Assembly: GCA_965660935.1 (NCBI GenBank)
Contig: CBFIBR010000004.1
Coordinates: 1-64,000 of the forward strand
Source of the DNA: UBA1172 sp002457135
GTDB lineage: Bacteria > Pseudomonadota > Alphaproteobacteria > Puniceispirillales > UBA1172
Direction: 5' to 3'
DNA length: 64,000 bases
The notes below the pieces were generated by a model that saw only the letters and a program-made list of their open reading frames with translations, ran no database searches and was not told the origin of the DNA. This document shows positions 10,812 through 19,539 of the stretch, piece by piece. The translations under genes and the position numbers were made by a program. How positions within the stretch are numbered: position 1 is the stretch's first letter; every line of letters begins with the position of its first letter.

Positions 10812-12125
10812 ATGGCTGGCCCGGGGTTAAGCCTGACACAAAAACCGCGCCTCGGGATGAACGCTTCCCTGCGCCAGACCATGACGGTGCTGTCCCTGCG
10901 GGGGCGTGATATCACCAGCCTTGCCCGCTCCCTCGTTGATGAAAACCCGTTTCTGGATATTCGCCTGCCTGACCCTGTGGCGACCTCGCGTGCCGGGGCT
11001 GATCTGCCGGTTGATTTTGACCGTTTTGGTCATGATACCGTCCATCCGGTCAGCCTGGCTGAACACCTGATCGGTGAAATCGGCCTGATGATCCCCGACC
11101 CTGATCAGCGGGCTGTTGCCATGGCCCTGGTTGAGCATGTCTCCCCCGCGGGCTGGCTCGACCCTGAGGGGGAGGGGGTTGCCGCCCGTCTTGGCATGGG
11201 GGGGGAGGCGTTTGATGCCCTGCTTGCCCGATTGCAGCAGCTTGACCCGCCGGGCATTTTTGCCCGCAGTCTGGCCGAATGCCTCAGCCTCCAGCTGGAA
11301 AGAATGGGCGTGATGGATGATGAGGCACGGTGTGTGATTGATCACCTTGACCGTCTCACCGATGGCGGTATTGCCAGCCTGGCTGATAGCACCGGGTTGG
11401 CCGAAACCCGGGTGACCGAGGTGCTGGCCCGGTTGCGCCGCTGCAACCCGAAACCGGGTTCAGCCTTCAGCCATGATGAAGGGGAGATTTTCCGGCCTGA
11501 CCTGATCATTGATCATGCCGGTAATGGCGCCAGTGATGGCGATGGGGAAGGTAAGGGGTTCGTTGTCCGTATCAATGATGCCAGCCTGCCTGAGGTGACC
11601 GTCAAGGATGCAACACCCGATGATGAAGCCGGGGAATTGCTGCTGCGTCAGGCGCGGTCTGAGGCACGGATGCTCACCACCGCTATCCGGCAACGCTCTG
11701 AAATGCTGCTGGCCGCTGGCGGGATGCTGGTGCAGCATCAGGCGGATTTTCTGCGCCATGGGGAAGGCTCAATCCGCCCCCTTGCCATGAGTGAGATGGC
11801 CGATCGGCTCAACTGCAACAAAAGCACGGTCAGCCGCCTTGTGGCCGACAAGCTCTGCCAGACTCCGCGTGGCATGATCAGCATGAAGGATTTCTTTGCC
11901 ACTGCCCTGCCTCAACCGGGTGGGGGCAGGGTGGCAGGCCGCGCTGTTGCCGCCCGGCTGATGGGCGTGATCGCCAGTGAGCCGCCGCATTCCCCCCTCA
12001 GCGATGATGATCTGGTGGCGGCGATGGCGGAGCAGGGCTTTGTGGTTGCACGCCGAACGATTGCCAAGTATCGTCATGCCAACCGTGTGCCGAGATGGCA
12101 GGATCGCCAGCGCGTATCAGGGTAA
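10812..12125 (+). CDS. rpoN: RNA polymerase sigma-54 factor (divergent)
   Basis: Alternative sigma factor that needs AAA+ activators and reads -24/-12 promoters. The RpoN box ARRTIAKYR is at residues 413-421, close to the invariant ARRTVAKYR. A helix-turn-helix lies at about 326-345 (MSEMADRLNCNKSTVSRLV) followed by CQTPRGMISMKDFF. Region I is recognisable but altered: LTQKPRLGMNASLRQTMTVL replaces the usual Gln-rich LTPQLQQAIKLLQ type helix. At 437 aa it is shorter than many RpoN proteins. It is fused in tandem to the mre-rod operon, whereas in most alphaproteobacteria it sits between lptB and hpf-ptsN. Confidence 0.9.
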   Translation: MAGPGLSLTQKPRLGMNASLRQTMTVLSLRGRDITSLARSLVDENPFLDIRLPDPVATSRAGADLPVDFDRFGHDTVHPVSLAEHLIGEIGLMIPDPDQRAVAMALVEHVSPAGWLDPEGEGVAARLGMGGEAFDALLARLQQLDPPGIFARSLAECLSLQLERMGVMDDEARCVIDHLDRLTDGGIASLADSTGLAETRVTEVLARLRRCNPKPGSAFSHDEGEIFRPDLIIDHAGNGASDGDGEGKGFVVRINDASLPEVTVKDATPDDEAGELLLRQARSEARMLTTAIRQRSEMLLAAGGMLVQHQADFLRHGEGSIRPLAMSEMADRLNCNKSTVSRLVADKLCQTPRGMISMKDFFATALPQPGGGRVAGRAVAARLMGVIASEPPHSPLSDDDLVAAMAEQGFVVARRTIAKYRHANRVPRWQDRQRVSG

Positions 12126-12157
12126 CCATCCTTTAACCTGTCCTGTGAGAAGACCTC

Positions 12158-13411
12158 ATGTTTCAGTCATTTTTCCCAAGACCATCGATCTTCTTTCCAT
12201 CAGTCGTGATCTGGTCCGCCCTTTCGGTGCTGTTCTGGTTCACGCTTGGGGATAGTTTGGGTAACAGTCTGGGTTTTTCGATTGATCCTGAGGCTGAACC
12301 GGTCATCGGGCTTGGCCATTTTACGACACCTGATTTTCTGCTGTTTTATATTTATTATACACTGGTGACGGTAATTTTTGCCGGTTTCTGGTTCAGGTTT
12401 TCACCGCATCGCTGGCAGATGTGGTCGATCCTCGGATCATCCCTGATCCTGTTCAGTACATATTTTGGTGTTCAGGTTTCGGTCGCCATCAACAACTGGA
12501 GGCGACCCTTTTTTGATGCCATTCAGAATGCGCTGACCGGAACTGGCGAGGAAGTAACCTCTGGTGATCTTTTCTCATATATCTATCTTTTTGCCGAGAT
12601 CGCTTTTCTGGCTATAGCTGTGTTTGTGCTGACGCGTTTCTTTGTCAGTCATTACATCTTCCGCTGGCGCAACGCGATGAATGACTATTATCTTGAGAAC
12701 TGGAAAAAACTCCGTGTTGTTGAAGGGGCTTCCCAGCGTGTTCAGGAAGACACCATGCGGTTTGCGAGCATTATGGAAAGCCTTGGGGTCTCCGTTGTTG
12801 ATGCTATCATGACGCTGTTTGCCTTCTTGCCCATATTGATTTCGCTATCTGAGTATGTCAAAGAAATGCCACTTGTTGGCGAAATAGCACACCCATTGCT
12901 TTGGGCAGCCCTGGTGTGGGCAATTTTTGGTACCGCTCTTCTGGCAATGGTTGGAATCAAGTTACCGGGCCTTGAATTCCGCAACCAGCGGGTCGAGGCT
13001 GCATTCCGGAAAGAACTGGTTTATGGCGAGGATGATATTCAACGCGCCGAGCCTATGACCATGTTTGAACTGTTCAATAATGTTCGGCGTAATTATTTTA
13101 GGCTCTATTTTCATTATATGTACTTTAATGTTGCCCGCAGTTTTTACTTCCAGGCCGATAATATTTATGCTTCCTTCATCCTCATTCCAACGATTGTTAC
13201 CGGCACCATTACCTTGGGTATTCTTCAGCAGATTCTTACAGCTTTTGGGCAGGTATCAAGCTCATTCCAATACATTGTCAATGCATGGCCTACAATCATT
13301 GAGCTTCTGTCCATCCATAAACGCCTCAAGGCCTTTGAAAGCGTGCTGGATGACAAGCCGTTGCCTGTTATTGATCAGGACTTCATTGCCGGAAAAGACA
13401 TTGATCGGTGA
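12158..13411 (+). CDS. sbmA: SbmA/BacA-like peptide transporter
   Basis: A multi-membrane-span protein of 417 aa without an ATPase domain. It resembles SbmA/BacA, inner-membrane importers of proline-rich peptides, microcins and bleomycin driven by the proton gradient. Family signatures are [52 protein letters not shown] and the C-terminal [26 protein letters not shown]. Base composition is clearly more AT-rich than rpoN upstream and hldE downstream, which hints at later acquisition. It is preceded by GAGAAG and convergent with hldE. BacA can be needed for very-long-chain fatty acid placement on lipid A, which would fit the nearby LPS genes, but that is inference. Confidence 0.88.
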   Translation: MFQSFFPRPSIFFPSVVIWSALSVLFWFTLGDSLGNSLGFSIDPEAEPVIGLGHFTTPDFLLFYIYYTLVTVIFAGFWFRFSPHRWQMWSILGSSLILFSTYFGVQVSVAINNWRRPFFDAIQNALTGTGEEVTSGDLFSYIYLFAEIAFLAIAVFVLTRFFVSHYIFRWRNAMNDYYLENWKKLRVVEGASQRVQEDTMRFASIMESLGVSVVDAIMTLFAFLPILISLSEYVKEMPLVGEIAHPLLWAALVWAIFGTALLAMVGIKLPGLEFRNQRVEAAFRKELVYGEDDIQRAEPMTMFELFNNVRRNYFRLYFHYMYFNVARSFYFQADNIYASFILIPTIVTGTITLGILQQILTAFGQVSSSFQYIVNAWPTIIELLSIHKRLKAFESVLDDKPLPVIDQDFIAGKDIDR

Positions 13412-13457
13412 GGGTTGCGATCTGTAAAGATGGCGACTGTTAAACCTTGGGGGCCAG

Positions 13458-14897
13458 TCAGCCCCGGGGCTGGCTCAGCCGGGTGGTGGAATACCCCTCA
13501 ACCGTGGGGATGATCACAACCTTGCCGCCACGCGCCAGCACGGTTTTGCGGCCCACCACATCCTCGGCCTTGTAATCCCCGCCCTTGATCAGGCGATCAG
13601 GCTTTACCGCGCGGATCAGCCTGGCCGGGGTTTTCTCATCAAACACCACCACAGCATCCACCATCGGCAAGCTGGCCAGCACGGCGGCGCGGCGCTCCTC
13701 ATGCTGGAAAGGACGGGTCGGGCCCTTGAGCGCACGGGTGGAGGCATCACTGTTCAACCCGACGATCAGCCGGTCGCAGGTAGCCGCCGCCTGTTCCATG
13801 ATCCAGAGGTGGCCGGGGTGAAGCTGGTCAAAACAGCCATTGGTGAAACCGATGGTCAGCCCCTCCGTGCGCCATGCGCTGATGCGGCGGAGCAATCCAT
13901 CAAGACCGGTATCGGTACCCTGAATAATCTCAGCCAGAATTTCGCCCGGGGTGACGGTTGAGGTGCCAGCCTTGCCCACAACAACACCCGCTGCCGTGTT
14001 CGCCAGCCGGGTTGCCATCATCGGGTCGGCCCCGGCGGCCATGGTGGCGGCCATGGTGGCAATCACCGTATCGCCTGCCCCTGAAACATCATAGACCGAT
14101 TGGGCGTGGGAGCGGATATGGCAGGGGAATAGGTCACGCCCCGCCAGCAGCATCCCCTCAGACCCGAGGGTGACAAGAATGCTATCAATCCCGTGTTTTT
14201 TGCAGGCATCCTCGGCCAGTGGCGTGATTGTATCAATATCGGTTGCGCTGGTGCCGAACAGTTGCTGCGCCTCGCCCAGATTGGGGGTGATGATCGTCAC
14301 CCCGGCATAAATTGAGGCATCCATTTTCTTGGGGTCAGCCAGAACAGGCACCCCCGCATCACGGGCAAGGGCGATCATTTCCCTGGCCGTTGTGGCGGAG
14401 ATCACGCCCTTGTTGTAATCCGAGATAACCAGCAGATCGCTTTTCCGCAGCGCCTTTCGGGTGGCGGCAATGATTTTTTTCTCCAGTTGCGGGGAAAGCG
14501 GGCTGGTATCCTCATCATCGACCCGCAGGATCTGCTGGCCTAAGGCTGAAAAGCGTGTCTTGACGATGGTGGCCCGCCTGTTATCGACAATCGCCTGAAA
14601 GCGAATAGCCGGTTCATGTTGAAGCGCGGCATCAAGCATGCTGGCGTGATCATCCTTGCCCGTAACGCCGATGAGGATAGTCTCAACCCCCAGATGCGCC
14701 AGGTTGCGGGCGACATTGGCGGCACCGCCGGGCATGTTGATCTCCTGCCCACGGCGCAGAATCGGGACCGGTGCCTCAGGCGAAATCCGGCTGACGCTGC
14801 CGCTGACAAACCGGTCGAGCATGACATCACCGACAACGGTGATCCGCCGACCCCTCATCCTGGTGAAGATGGTGCTGGCCTCAGTCATCGCAGTCAT
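13458..14897 (-). CDS. hldE: Bifunctional heptose-7-phosphate kinase / heptose-1-phosphate adenylyltransferase
   Basis: Two steps of ADP-heptose synthesis for the LPS inner core. The N-terminal domain (about 1-325) is a ribokinase-fold kinase: VVGDVMLDRFVSGSVSRISP, PGGAANVARNLAHLG, and the catalytic VYDVSGAGDTVIAT. The C-terminal domain (about 345-479) is a cytidylyltransferase-like adenylyltransferase with FTNGCFDQLHPGHLWIM and the LIKGGDYKAEDVVG loop. The length, 479 aa, is standard. The ATG overlaps the glmU stop by 4 nt, so glmU-hldE are co-translated. Confidence 0.96.
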   Translation of the reverse strand: MTAMTEASTIFTRMRGRRITVVGDVMLDRFVSGSVSRISPEAPVPILRRGQEINMPGGAANVARNLAHLGVETILIGVTGKDDHASMLDAALQHEPAIRFQAIVDNRRATIVKTRFSALGQQILRVDDEDTSPLSPQLEKKIIAATRKALRKSDLLVISDYNKGVISATTAREMIALARDAGVPVLADPKKMDASIYAGVTIITPNLGEAQQLFGTSATDIDTITPLAEDACKKHGIDSILVTLGSEGMLLAGRDLFPCHIRSHAQSVYDVSGAGDTVIATMAATMAAGADPMMATRLANTAAGVVVGKAGTSTVTPGEILAEIIQGTDTGLDGLLRRISAWRTEGLTIGFTNGCFDQLHPGHLWIMEQAAATCDRLIVGLNSDASTRALKGPTRPFQHEERRAAVLASLPMVDAVVVFDEKTPARLIRAVKPDRLIKGGDYKAEDVVGRKTVLARGGKVVIIPTVEGYSTTRLSQPRG

Positions 14898-16249
14898 GAT
14901 GATGTCTTGCCCCGCTTTTCCTTGAAACGGGTTGCGCCGTCCCTGATCTGTCGCTGATCGGCGCGGGTCACGGCCAGCGCATCATCCGCCACATCGCGGC
15001 TGATCGTGCTGCCAGCCCCGATCATGGCGCGATCGCCCACCGTCACAGGGGCGACCAGCGCGGTGTTGGAACCGATAAAGGCATGGCTGCCGATACGGGT
15101 CTGGTGCTTGCTGACACCATCGTAATTGCAGGTGATGGTGCCGGCCCCGATATTGGCCTGCTCACCCACGATGCTGTCGCCCACATAGCTGAGGTGATTG
15201 GCCTTGGCCAGATCACCCATGCGGGTGTTTTTCGTTTCAACGAAATTGCCGATCCTGACCCCTTCACCCAGCTCGGTCCCGGGGCGGAGCCTTGCATAGG
15301 GGCCGATCACACAGCAGGTGCCCGTGGTCACGCCCTCAAGGTGGCTGAACGCCCTGATCTCGGTGCCGTTGCCAATCCTGACCCCGGGGCCAAAGACGAC
15401 ATGCGGTTCAATCACCACGTCCTGTTCCAGAATGGTATCGAAATGGAGATGGACGGTTTCAGGCGCAACCAGCGTTGCCCCGCTTTCCATCGCCGCCAGC
15501 CTCAACCGGTCTTGCAGGATGCCCTCGGCCTTCGCCAGATCAGCACGGTCATTGACCCCCATGACCTCGGCCTCATCGGTTTCCATGATGGAAACGGTGT
15601 GGCCTTCACCGCGTGCCGCCGCCACCACATCGGTGAGGTATTTTTCACCCTGCGCGTTGCTGCTGCCGATCCCGGAGAGGAGATCAAGGCACAGCGGCAG
15701 GCGAAGCGCCATCATCCCGGCATTGACAAGGCCAATGGATTTTTCATCATCACTGGCATCCTTTTCTTCAACGATACGATCCAGCGAGCCGTCACTGCCG
15801 GTGACAAGCCGCCCATACCCGGCCGGGTTCCGGGGCCGAAACCCGAGGCAGGTAACCGCCGCCCCGCTTTCCTCAAGCCTTGTGGCGAGGGCGCTAAACG
15901 TATCCGCCCTCAACAGCGGAGTATCGGCGTAGGTGACAATGCCGATGCCGCTGAACCCCTTTAACGCATCCGCCGCGCATTCAACGGCGTGGCCTGTTCC
16001 CATGGGCGGGTCCTGCACCGCGGCGGTGACGCTGGTGCCGCGGGCATCGCCCCAGTCCCTGATAAAATCGGTGACAGCGTTGGCGCCTTTCGGGGTGATG
16101 ACAATCTGCCGTGTCGCCCCGCCCAGTGCCGATGCATCCAGCGCCCATCCGAGCAGCGGTTTGCCGCCAAGCCGGTGGAGCGGTTTTGGCAGCGCGGATT
16201 TCATCCGCTTGCCCTGACCGGCGGCCAATATGATCACTGCGAATTCCAT
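14894..16249 (-). CDS. glmU: Bifunctional UDP-GlcNAc pyrophosphorylase / GlcN-1-P acetyltransferase
   Basis: Makes UDP-N-acetylglucosamine for peptidoglycan and lipid A. The N-terminal uridylyltransferase has the signature ILAAGQGKRMKSALPKPLH at the start, then GTGHAVECA and TYADTPLL. The C-terminal half is a left-handed beta-helix of hexapeptide repeats with GPYARLRPGTELGEGVRIGN and GAGTITCNYDGVSKHQT, the acetyltransferase site. The length is 451 aa. It is the first gene of a glmU-hldE minus-strand pair and diverges from glmS, the enzyme two steps upstream in the same pathway. Confidence 0.97.
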   Translation of the reverse strand: MEFAVIILAAGQGKRMKSALPKPLHRLGGKPLLGWALDASALGGATRQIVITPKGANAVTDFIRDWGDARGTSVTAAVQDPPMGTGHAVECAADALKGFSGIGIVTYADTPLLRADTFSALATRLEESGAAVTCLGFRPRNPAGYGRLVTGSDGSLDRIVEEKDASDDEKSIGLVNAGMMALRLPLCLDLLSGIGSSNAQGEKYLTDVVAAARGEGHTVSIMETDEAEVMGVNDRADLAKAEGILQDRLRLAAMESGATLVAPETVHLHFDTILEQDVVIEPHVVFGPGVRIGNGTEIRAFSHLEGVTTGTCCVIGPYARLRPGTELGEGVRIGNFVETKNTRMGDLAKANHLSYVGDSIVGEQANIGAGTITCNYDGVSKHQTRIGSHAFIGSNTALVAPVTVGDRAMIGAGSTISRDVADDALAVTRADQRQIRDGATRFKEKRGKTSS

Positions 16250-16302
16250 TCCCCCTTATACCGCCTAGTCGGGGCCAGTGAAAGCCTTGACTGACGCGAT
16301 GA

Positions 16303-16332
16303 TTGCGCCGTGACCCCTCAAGGTTGTATACA
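16303..16332 (+). promoter_or_regulatory. Candidate glmS promoter
   Basis: TTGCGC at 16303-16308 and TATACA at 16327-16332 are spaced 18 nt in the 137-nt region between divergent glmU and glmS. The -10 sits in the small palindrome TGTATACA (16325-16332). Matches are moderate only. Confidence 0.3.
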
Positions 16333-16386
16333 GGCAAGGTCATATTAAGGATGATTTTAGCTTATCGGCGTTGAAGAGGATTGGCC

Positions 16387-18204
16387 ATGTGCGGGATTGT
16401 TGGTGCTATCGGGGATGCTGAGGCAGGCTCTGTTTTGTACGGCGCGTTGCAGCGTCTGGAATACAGGGGCTATGATTCCTCCGGTATTGTGCTGGACCAT
16501 GATGGTGAGCTGGTGCGCCGCAGGGCCACCGGCAAACTGAAAGAACTCGGTGCCGTGATGGCGGCCGACCCCATCACCGGTACCTGCGGCATCGGCCATA
16601 CCCGGTGGGCAACCCATGGCGGCGTGACGGAGGCCAATGCCCACCCGATCATGACCGCTGATGGCGCTATCGCCGTGGTGCATAATGGCATTATCGAAAA
16701 TCACCACACCCTCAAGAAAGAGCTGATGGCCAATGGCCATGTTTTTTCCAGTGACACCGATACCGAGGTGCTGTGCCACCTTTTTGCCGAGGAATTGCCC
16801 CGCCATGATGCGCTGATTGATGCGACCTCGGCGGTGCTGGCGCGGATCGAAGGGGCCTATGCCTTTGCGGTGCTGTCGCTGGCCTTCCCCGGTCAGGTTG
16901 CGGTTGCCCGCAATGCCTCCCCGCTTGCCATCGGCCTGGGTGAGGGGGCGAATTACATCGGCTCCGATGCCATGGCGATGGGCGGGCTGACCCGCCGGAT
17001 CATCTTTCTCAAGGACGGGGATTTCGGCGTACTCACGGCGGATCATGCTGATATCCGTGATGGTGATGGCGCCCCTGCCCAGCGTGAAGAGGTAATCGTT
17101 CAGGCCAGCCCGGGGCTGATTTCCAAGGAAGGGTTCAACCATTTCATGGAAAAGGAAATCCATGAACAGCCGGAAGCGATTGCCCACACCCTGGCGGGCA
17201 TGGTGGATGATGACGGCCGCCTAACCGCAGGGCTGGAGGGTGCCGAGGGCCTCAATGGCGTGCTGATGCTGGCGGCCGGCACATCGCATAACGCCGCCAT
17301 GATCGGCAAATACTGGTTTGAAAACCTGGCTGATCTGCCGGTTATCACCGAAATCGCGTCTGAATTCCGCTACCGCAACCCCAGTCTGCGCAACACCGGG
17401 CTTGCCATCGGCATCTCCCAGTCGGGGGAGAGCCTCGATACCCTCATGGCGCTGCGTTACGCCAGTGAACACGGGGTTGAGACCATGGGGATTGTCAATG
17501 TTCCTGAAAGCACGATTGCCCGTGAAACCGATCGCCAGTTGCTGACCCGTGCCGGCCCTGAAATCGGGGTCGCCAGCACCAAGGCGTTCACTGCCCAGCT
17601 GACCGTTTTACTGGCAATGGCGGCGGGGATCGGCCATGCCCGTGGCACCATGGATGATGCCGGGGTTGCCCGGGTCCGGTCCGCGCTCGAAAGCCTGCCC
17701 CGTCTGGTGGGTGAGGCCCTGGGCGGGTTTAAAACTCTCGCCCCCATGGTCAGCCGCCTCAGCCGGGCGCGGTCATGCCTTTTCCTGGGCCGCGGGATGA
17801 TGTTCCCGCTGGCACTGGAAGGCGCGCTCAAGCTCAAGGAATTGAGCTATATCCACGCTGAGGGCTATGCCTCAGGCGAAATGAAACACGGCCCGATTGC
17901 CCTGATTGAGGACGGCCTGCCGGTGGTGGCGCTGGTCACCGACGATGACCACCTCACCAAGGCATCAAGCAACCTGATGGAGGCAAAGGCGAGGGGCGCG
18001 GATATCCTCATCATCACCACCGAAAGCGCGGCAGAAAGCGTTGCTGATCTGGGGTCCATCGTAACAGTACCGGATTGCGACCCGCTGGTGGCCCCCATCC
18101 TCCTGTCCATCCCGGCCCAGATACTGGCCTACCTGACAGCAGTGCATAAAGGCACAGATGTAGACCAACCGCGAAATCTAGCGAAGTCTGTTACGGTGGA
18201 GTAA
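16387..18204 (+). CDS. glmS: Glutamine-fructose-6-phosphate aminotransferase
   Basis: Makes glucosamine-6-phosphate, the entry step of amino-sugar synthesis. The ATG at 16387 is chosen, not an in-frame TTG at 16381, because the mature enzyme needs Cys1 after Met removal (MCGIVGAIGD). The N-terminal glutaminase domain spans about 1-240 and includes GIGHTRWATHGGVTEANAHP. Two SIS isomerase domains follow (GTSHNAAMIGKYWFE; GRGMMFPLALEGALKLKELS). The C-terminus ends DVDQPRNLAKSVTVE, the usual family ending. The last 28 codons (from about 18118) use AT-rich codons such as ACA, GTA, CAA and CTA, unlike the rest of the gene; see the element at 18205-19539. Confidence 0.97.
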   Translation: MCGIVGAIGDAEAGSVLYGALQRLEYRGYDSSGIVLDHDGELVRRRATGKLKELGAVMAADPITGTCGIGHTRWATHGGVTEANAHPIMTADGAIAVVHNGIIENHHTLKKELMANGHVFSSDTDTEVLCHLFAEELPRHDALIDATSAVLARIEGAYAFAVLSLAFPGQVAVARNASPLAIGLGEGANYIGSDAMAMGGLTRRIIFLKDGDFGVLTADHADIRDGDGAPAQREEVIVQASPGLISKEGFNHFMEKEIHEQPEAIAHTLAGMVDDDGRLTAGLEGAEGLNGVLMLAAGTSHNAAMIGKYWFENLADLPVITEIASEFRYRNPSLRNTGLAIGISQSGESLDTLMALRYASEHGVETMGIVNVPESTIARETDRQLLTRAGPEIGVASTKAFTAQLTVLLAMAAGIGHARGTMDDAGVARVRSALESLPRLVGEALGGFKTLAPMVSRLSRARSCLFLGRGMMFPLALEGALKLKELSYIHAEGYASGEMKHGPIALIEDGLPVVALVTDDDHLTKASSNLMEAKARGADILIITTESAAESVADLGSIVTVPDCDPLVAPILLSIPAQILAYLTAVHKGTDVDQPRNLAKSVTVE

Positions 18205-18355
18205 ATTATTGATTCTATTATAATATAATGAACTTACAGGTTGGCATAATAAATGTTTCTATGGGGATGTGGTTCTGATATCGCCTTTAATTTACTAATA
18301 TTAATTAGTTGATTAGGTTTCTCCAACTGGATGCTTGGCCAACGCACACGCAGAC

Positions 18356-18685
18356 TTAAATTTCTCCCTTATTAAAAGCATCAATCGAACTTTGAGTTTT
18401 ATTGCTGGTTTTTACGCCATCTGGTTTGATTTTTTTTGCTTCGACTGCTTTTTTGTTCAAATTACGCTCGATTCGATGCAATGTATCATTTATTGAGATT
18501 ATCGTCGTTATAATCCCAATAATTATTACATACATCAAAAAGATACCTAAAGTCATCAACGTCAGGATTAGGTTATTGTAACTTGTATCTAATGCACCGA
18601 GCCAAAAGACAAGTAATCCAAGAACGACTATTACGTGTAATATCGTTAACAGTTGTCCAAATACTCTAGATATCCATTCATTCAT
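18356..18685 (-). CDS. Small two-span membrane protein of unknown function
   Basis: I do not recognise this 109-aa protein. It has two strongly hydrophobic segments (residues about 12-32 and 39-63) with a short loop containing DTSYNN. A charged, Lys-rich cytoplasmic-type tail follows (NDTLHRIERNLNKKAVEAKK, then a Ser/Thr-rich end). Codon use is AT-rich, unlike the core genes around it. It stands alone on the minus strand, convergent with glmS and with AT-rich non-coding DNA on both sides (151 nt and 248 nt) in which I see no other gene. A coding role is supported by the coherent hydrophobic pattern, but no function can be given. Confidence 0.6.
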   Translation of the reverse strand: MNEWISRVFGQLLTILHVIVVLGLLVFWLGALDTSYNNLILTLMTLGIFLMYVIIIGIITTIISINDTLHRIERNLNKKAVEAKKIKPDGVKTSNKTQSSIDAFNKGEI

Positions 18686-18868
18686 CAGATTTTCTCCCGA
18701 CGTTCAAAGGAATTTCCAATTCTTTGGTGTTAATTTTTCTTTAGTCAATAAAAATCAATACCTTTGAGGGGTACAGTGTTACGGACATAATCAATTCAAA
18801 CAAAGCATGGTCGCATCTAATAAGAATTTTTTTCTGAAAAGAGTTTTCTCTCAATTTCTATGTTCTAA

Positions 18869-18874
18869 TATAAT
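18869..18874 (+). promoter_or_regulatory. Candidate -10 box for the peroxiredoxin gene
   Basis: A perfect TATAAT lies 60 nt before the peroxiredoxin ATG. The DNA 16-19 nt upstream is T-rich (TTTTCT) but has no good -35. The stretch 18686-18933 otherwise shows only AT-rich sequence without a recognisable gene. Confidence 0.35.
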
Positions 18875-18933
18875 TATCGCTGTTTGGTTGAATGCGCATG
18901 GATGTTAAACACCGATAATGTGGGAGAGTTGAT

Positions 18934-19482
18934 ATGAATTCTTACGATACAATGCCAGATGATCTCCCAAGACCCATTGATGATGGCGCTTGTGATCATT
19001 TGATTGGTATGAAACTCCCGAACATTGACCTGATTGCAACTGACGGGTCCCTGGTGAACCTGTCCGCGCAGTCCAGAAAGACAGTGATTTATTGTTATCC
19101 AATGACGGGCAAACCGGGCGTGCCGCTTCCCGATGGCTGGGATGAAATTCCTGGCGCCCGTGGATGCACGCCCCAAAGTTGCTCATTCAGGGATCACCAC
19201 GCGGAGTTGTCTGCTCTAGGGGCAGACGTTTTTGGATTGAGCACACAAGACACAGAGTATCAGCAAGAAATGGCAGAACGGCTTCACTTGCCCTTTCCGG
19301 TTCTCAGTGATGCCAATTTTGAGTTTTGTGAAGCGATGAGACTTCCAACCTTTGTTGCCGCTGACATGCGCTTGGTAAAGCGAGTAACAATGATTGCGAA
19401 TAAGGGCGAGGTTGCCAGTGTCCATTATCCGGTTTTTCCAAGTGACTCCGATGCCACCTGGGTGATTAGCCAGTTGTCATGA
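18934..19482 (+). CDS. Peroxiredoxin of the PrxQ/BCP (AhpC/TSA) type
   Basis: A thioredoxin-fold thiol peroxidase, 182 aa, expected to reduce H2O2 or organic peroxides. The active-site segment is GARGCTPQSCSFRD, with likely peroxidatic Cys78 and resolving Cys83 five residues later, as in atypical 2-Cys PrxQ. Compared with the usual YPKDxTPGCT context there is an insertion between YCYPMT (53-58) and GCTPQSC that includes PGVPLPDGWDEIP. A probable ribosome-binding site, GGGAGAG, precedes ATG 18934. It is encoded within the AT-rich insert at the glmS 3' end and may be cargo. Confidence 0.85.
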   Translation: MNSYDTMPDDLPRPIDDGACDHLIGMKLPNIDLIATDGSLVNLSAQSRKTVIYCYPMTGKPGVPLPDGWDEIPGARGCTPQSCSFRDHHAELSALGADVFGLSTQDTEYQQEMAERLHLPFPVLSDANFEFCEAMRLPTFVAADMRLVKRVTMIANKGEVASVHYPVFPSDSDATWVISQLS

Positions 19483-19491
19483 TTTATGAAA

Positions 19492-19539
19492 ATGGATGAC
19501 CAGCGTTGCAGCCTGAATAAAGCCGTGACGGCAGAGTAA
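19492..19539 (+). pseudogene. Possible displaced 3' end of glmS
   Basis: The 15-codon frame here ends QRCSLNKAVTAE-stop. Aligned from the stop with the end of GlmS (QPRNLAKSVTVE-stop), Asp, Gln, Leu, Lys, Val, Thr and Glu positions agree (7 of 16). About 26 of 48 bases are identical, rising to 13 of the last 18. Its GC-richer codons (GCC, GTG, ACG, GCA) look more native than the present glmS terminus. The match is short, so chance cannot be excluded. Confidence 0.35.

Larger units (their letters stand above)
18205..19539. mobile_element. Putative genomic insert at the glmS 3' end
   Basis: An AT-rich block lies between the glmS stop and the lptD 3' end. It contains an orphan membrane protein and a peroxiredoxin and no recognisable integrase or transposase. 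At its right end (19492-19539) is a short frame ending like GlmS. The imperfect direct repeat acggtggagtaa (18193-18204) and acggcagagtaa (19528-19539), 10 of 12 identical, brackets it. This fits integration at the 3' end of glmS with replacement of the gene terminus. It is an inference from composition and the repeated ending, not a demonstrated element. Confidence 0.4.

Noticed and set aside
13459..13472. Perfect palindrome CAGCCCCGGGGCTG
   Set aside because: It lies in the last codons of hldE and has no loop or T-run, so it is not a convincing terminator.
16250..16386. glmS ribozyme/riboswitch
   Set aside because: The 137-nt region is too short and lacks the ribozyme core, which is known from Gram-positive lineages.
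18205..19539. Tn7 transposon at attTn7
   Set aside because: The position downstream of glmS is suggestive, but there are no tnsABCDE genes, and Tn7 does not replace the glmS terminus. A remnant of another element type is more likely.
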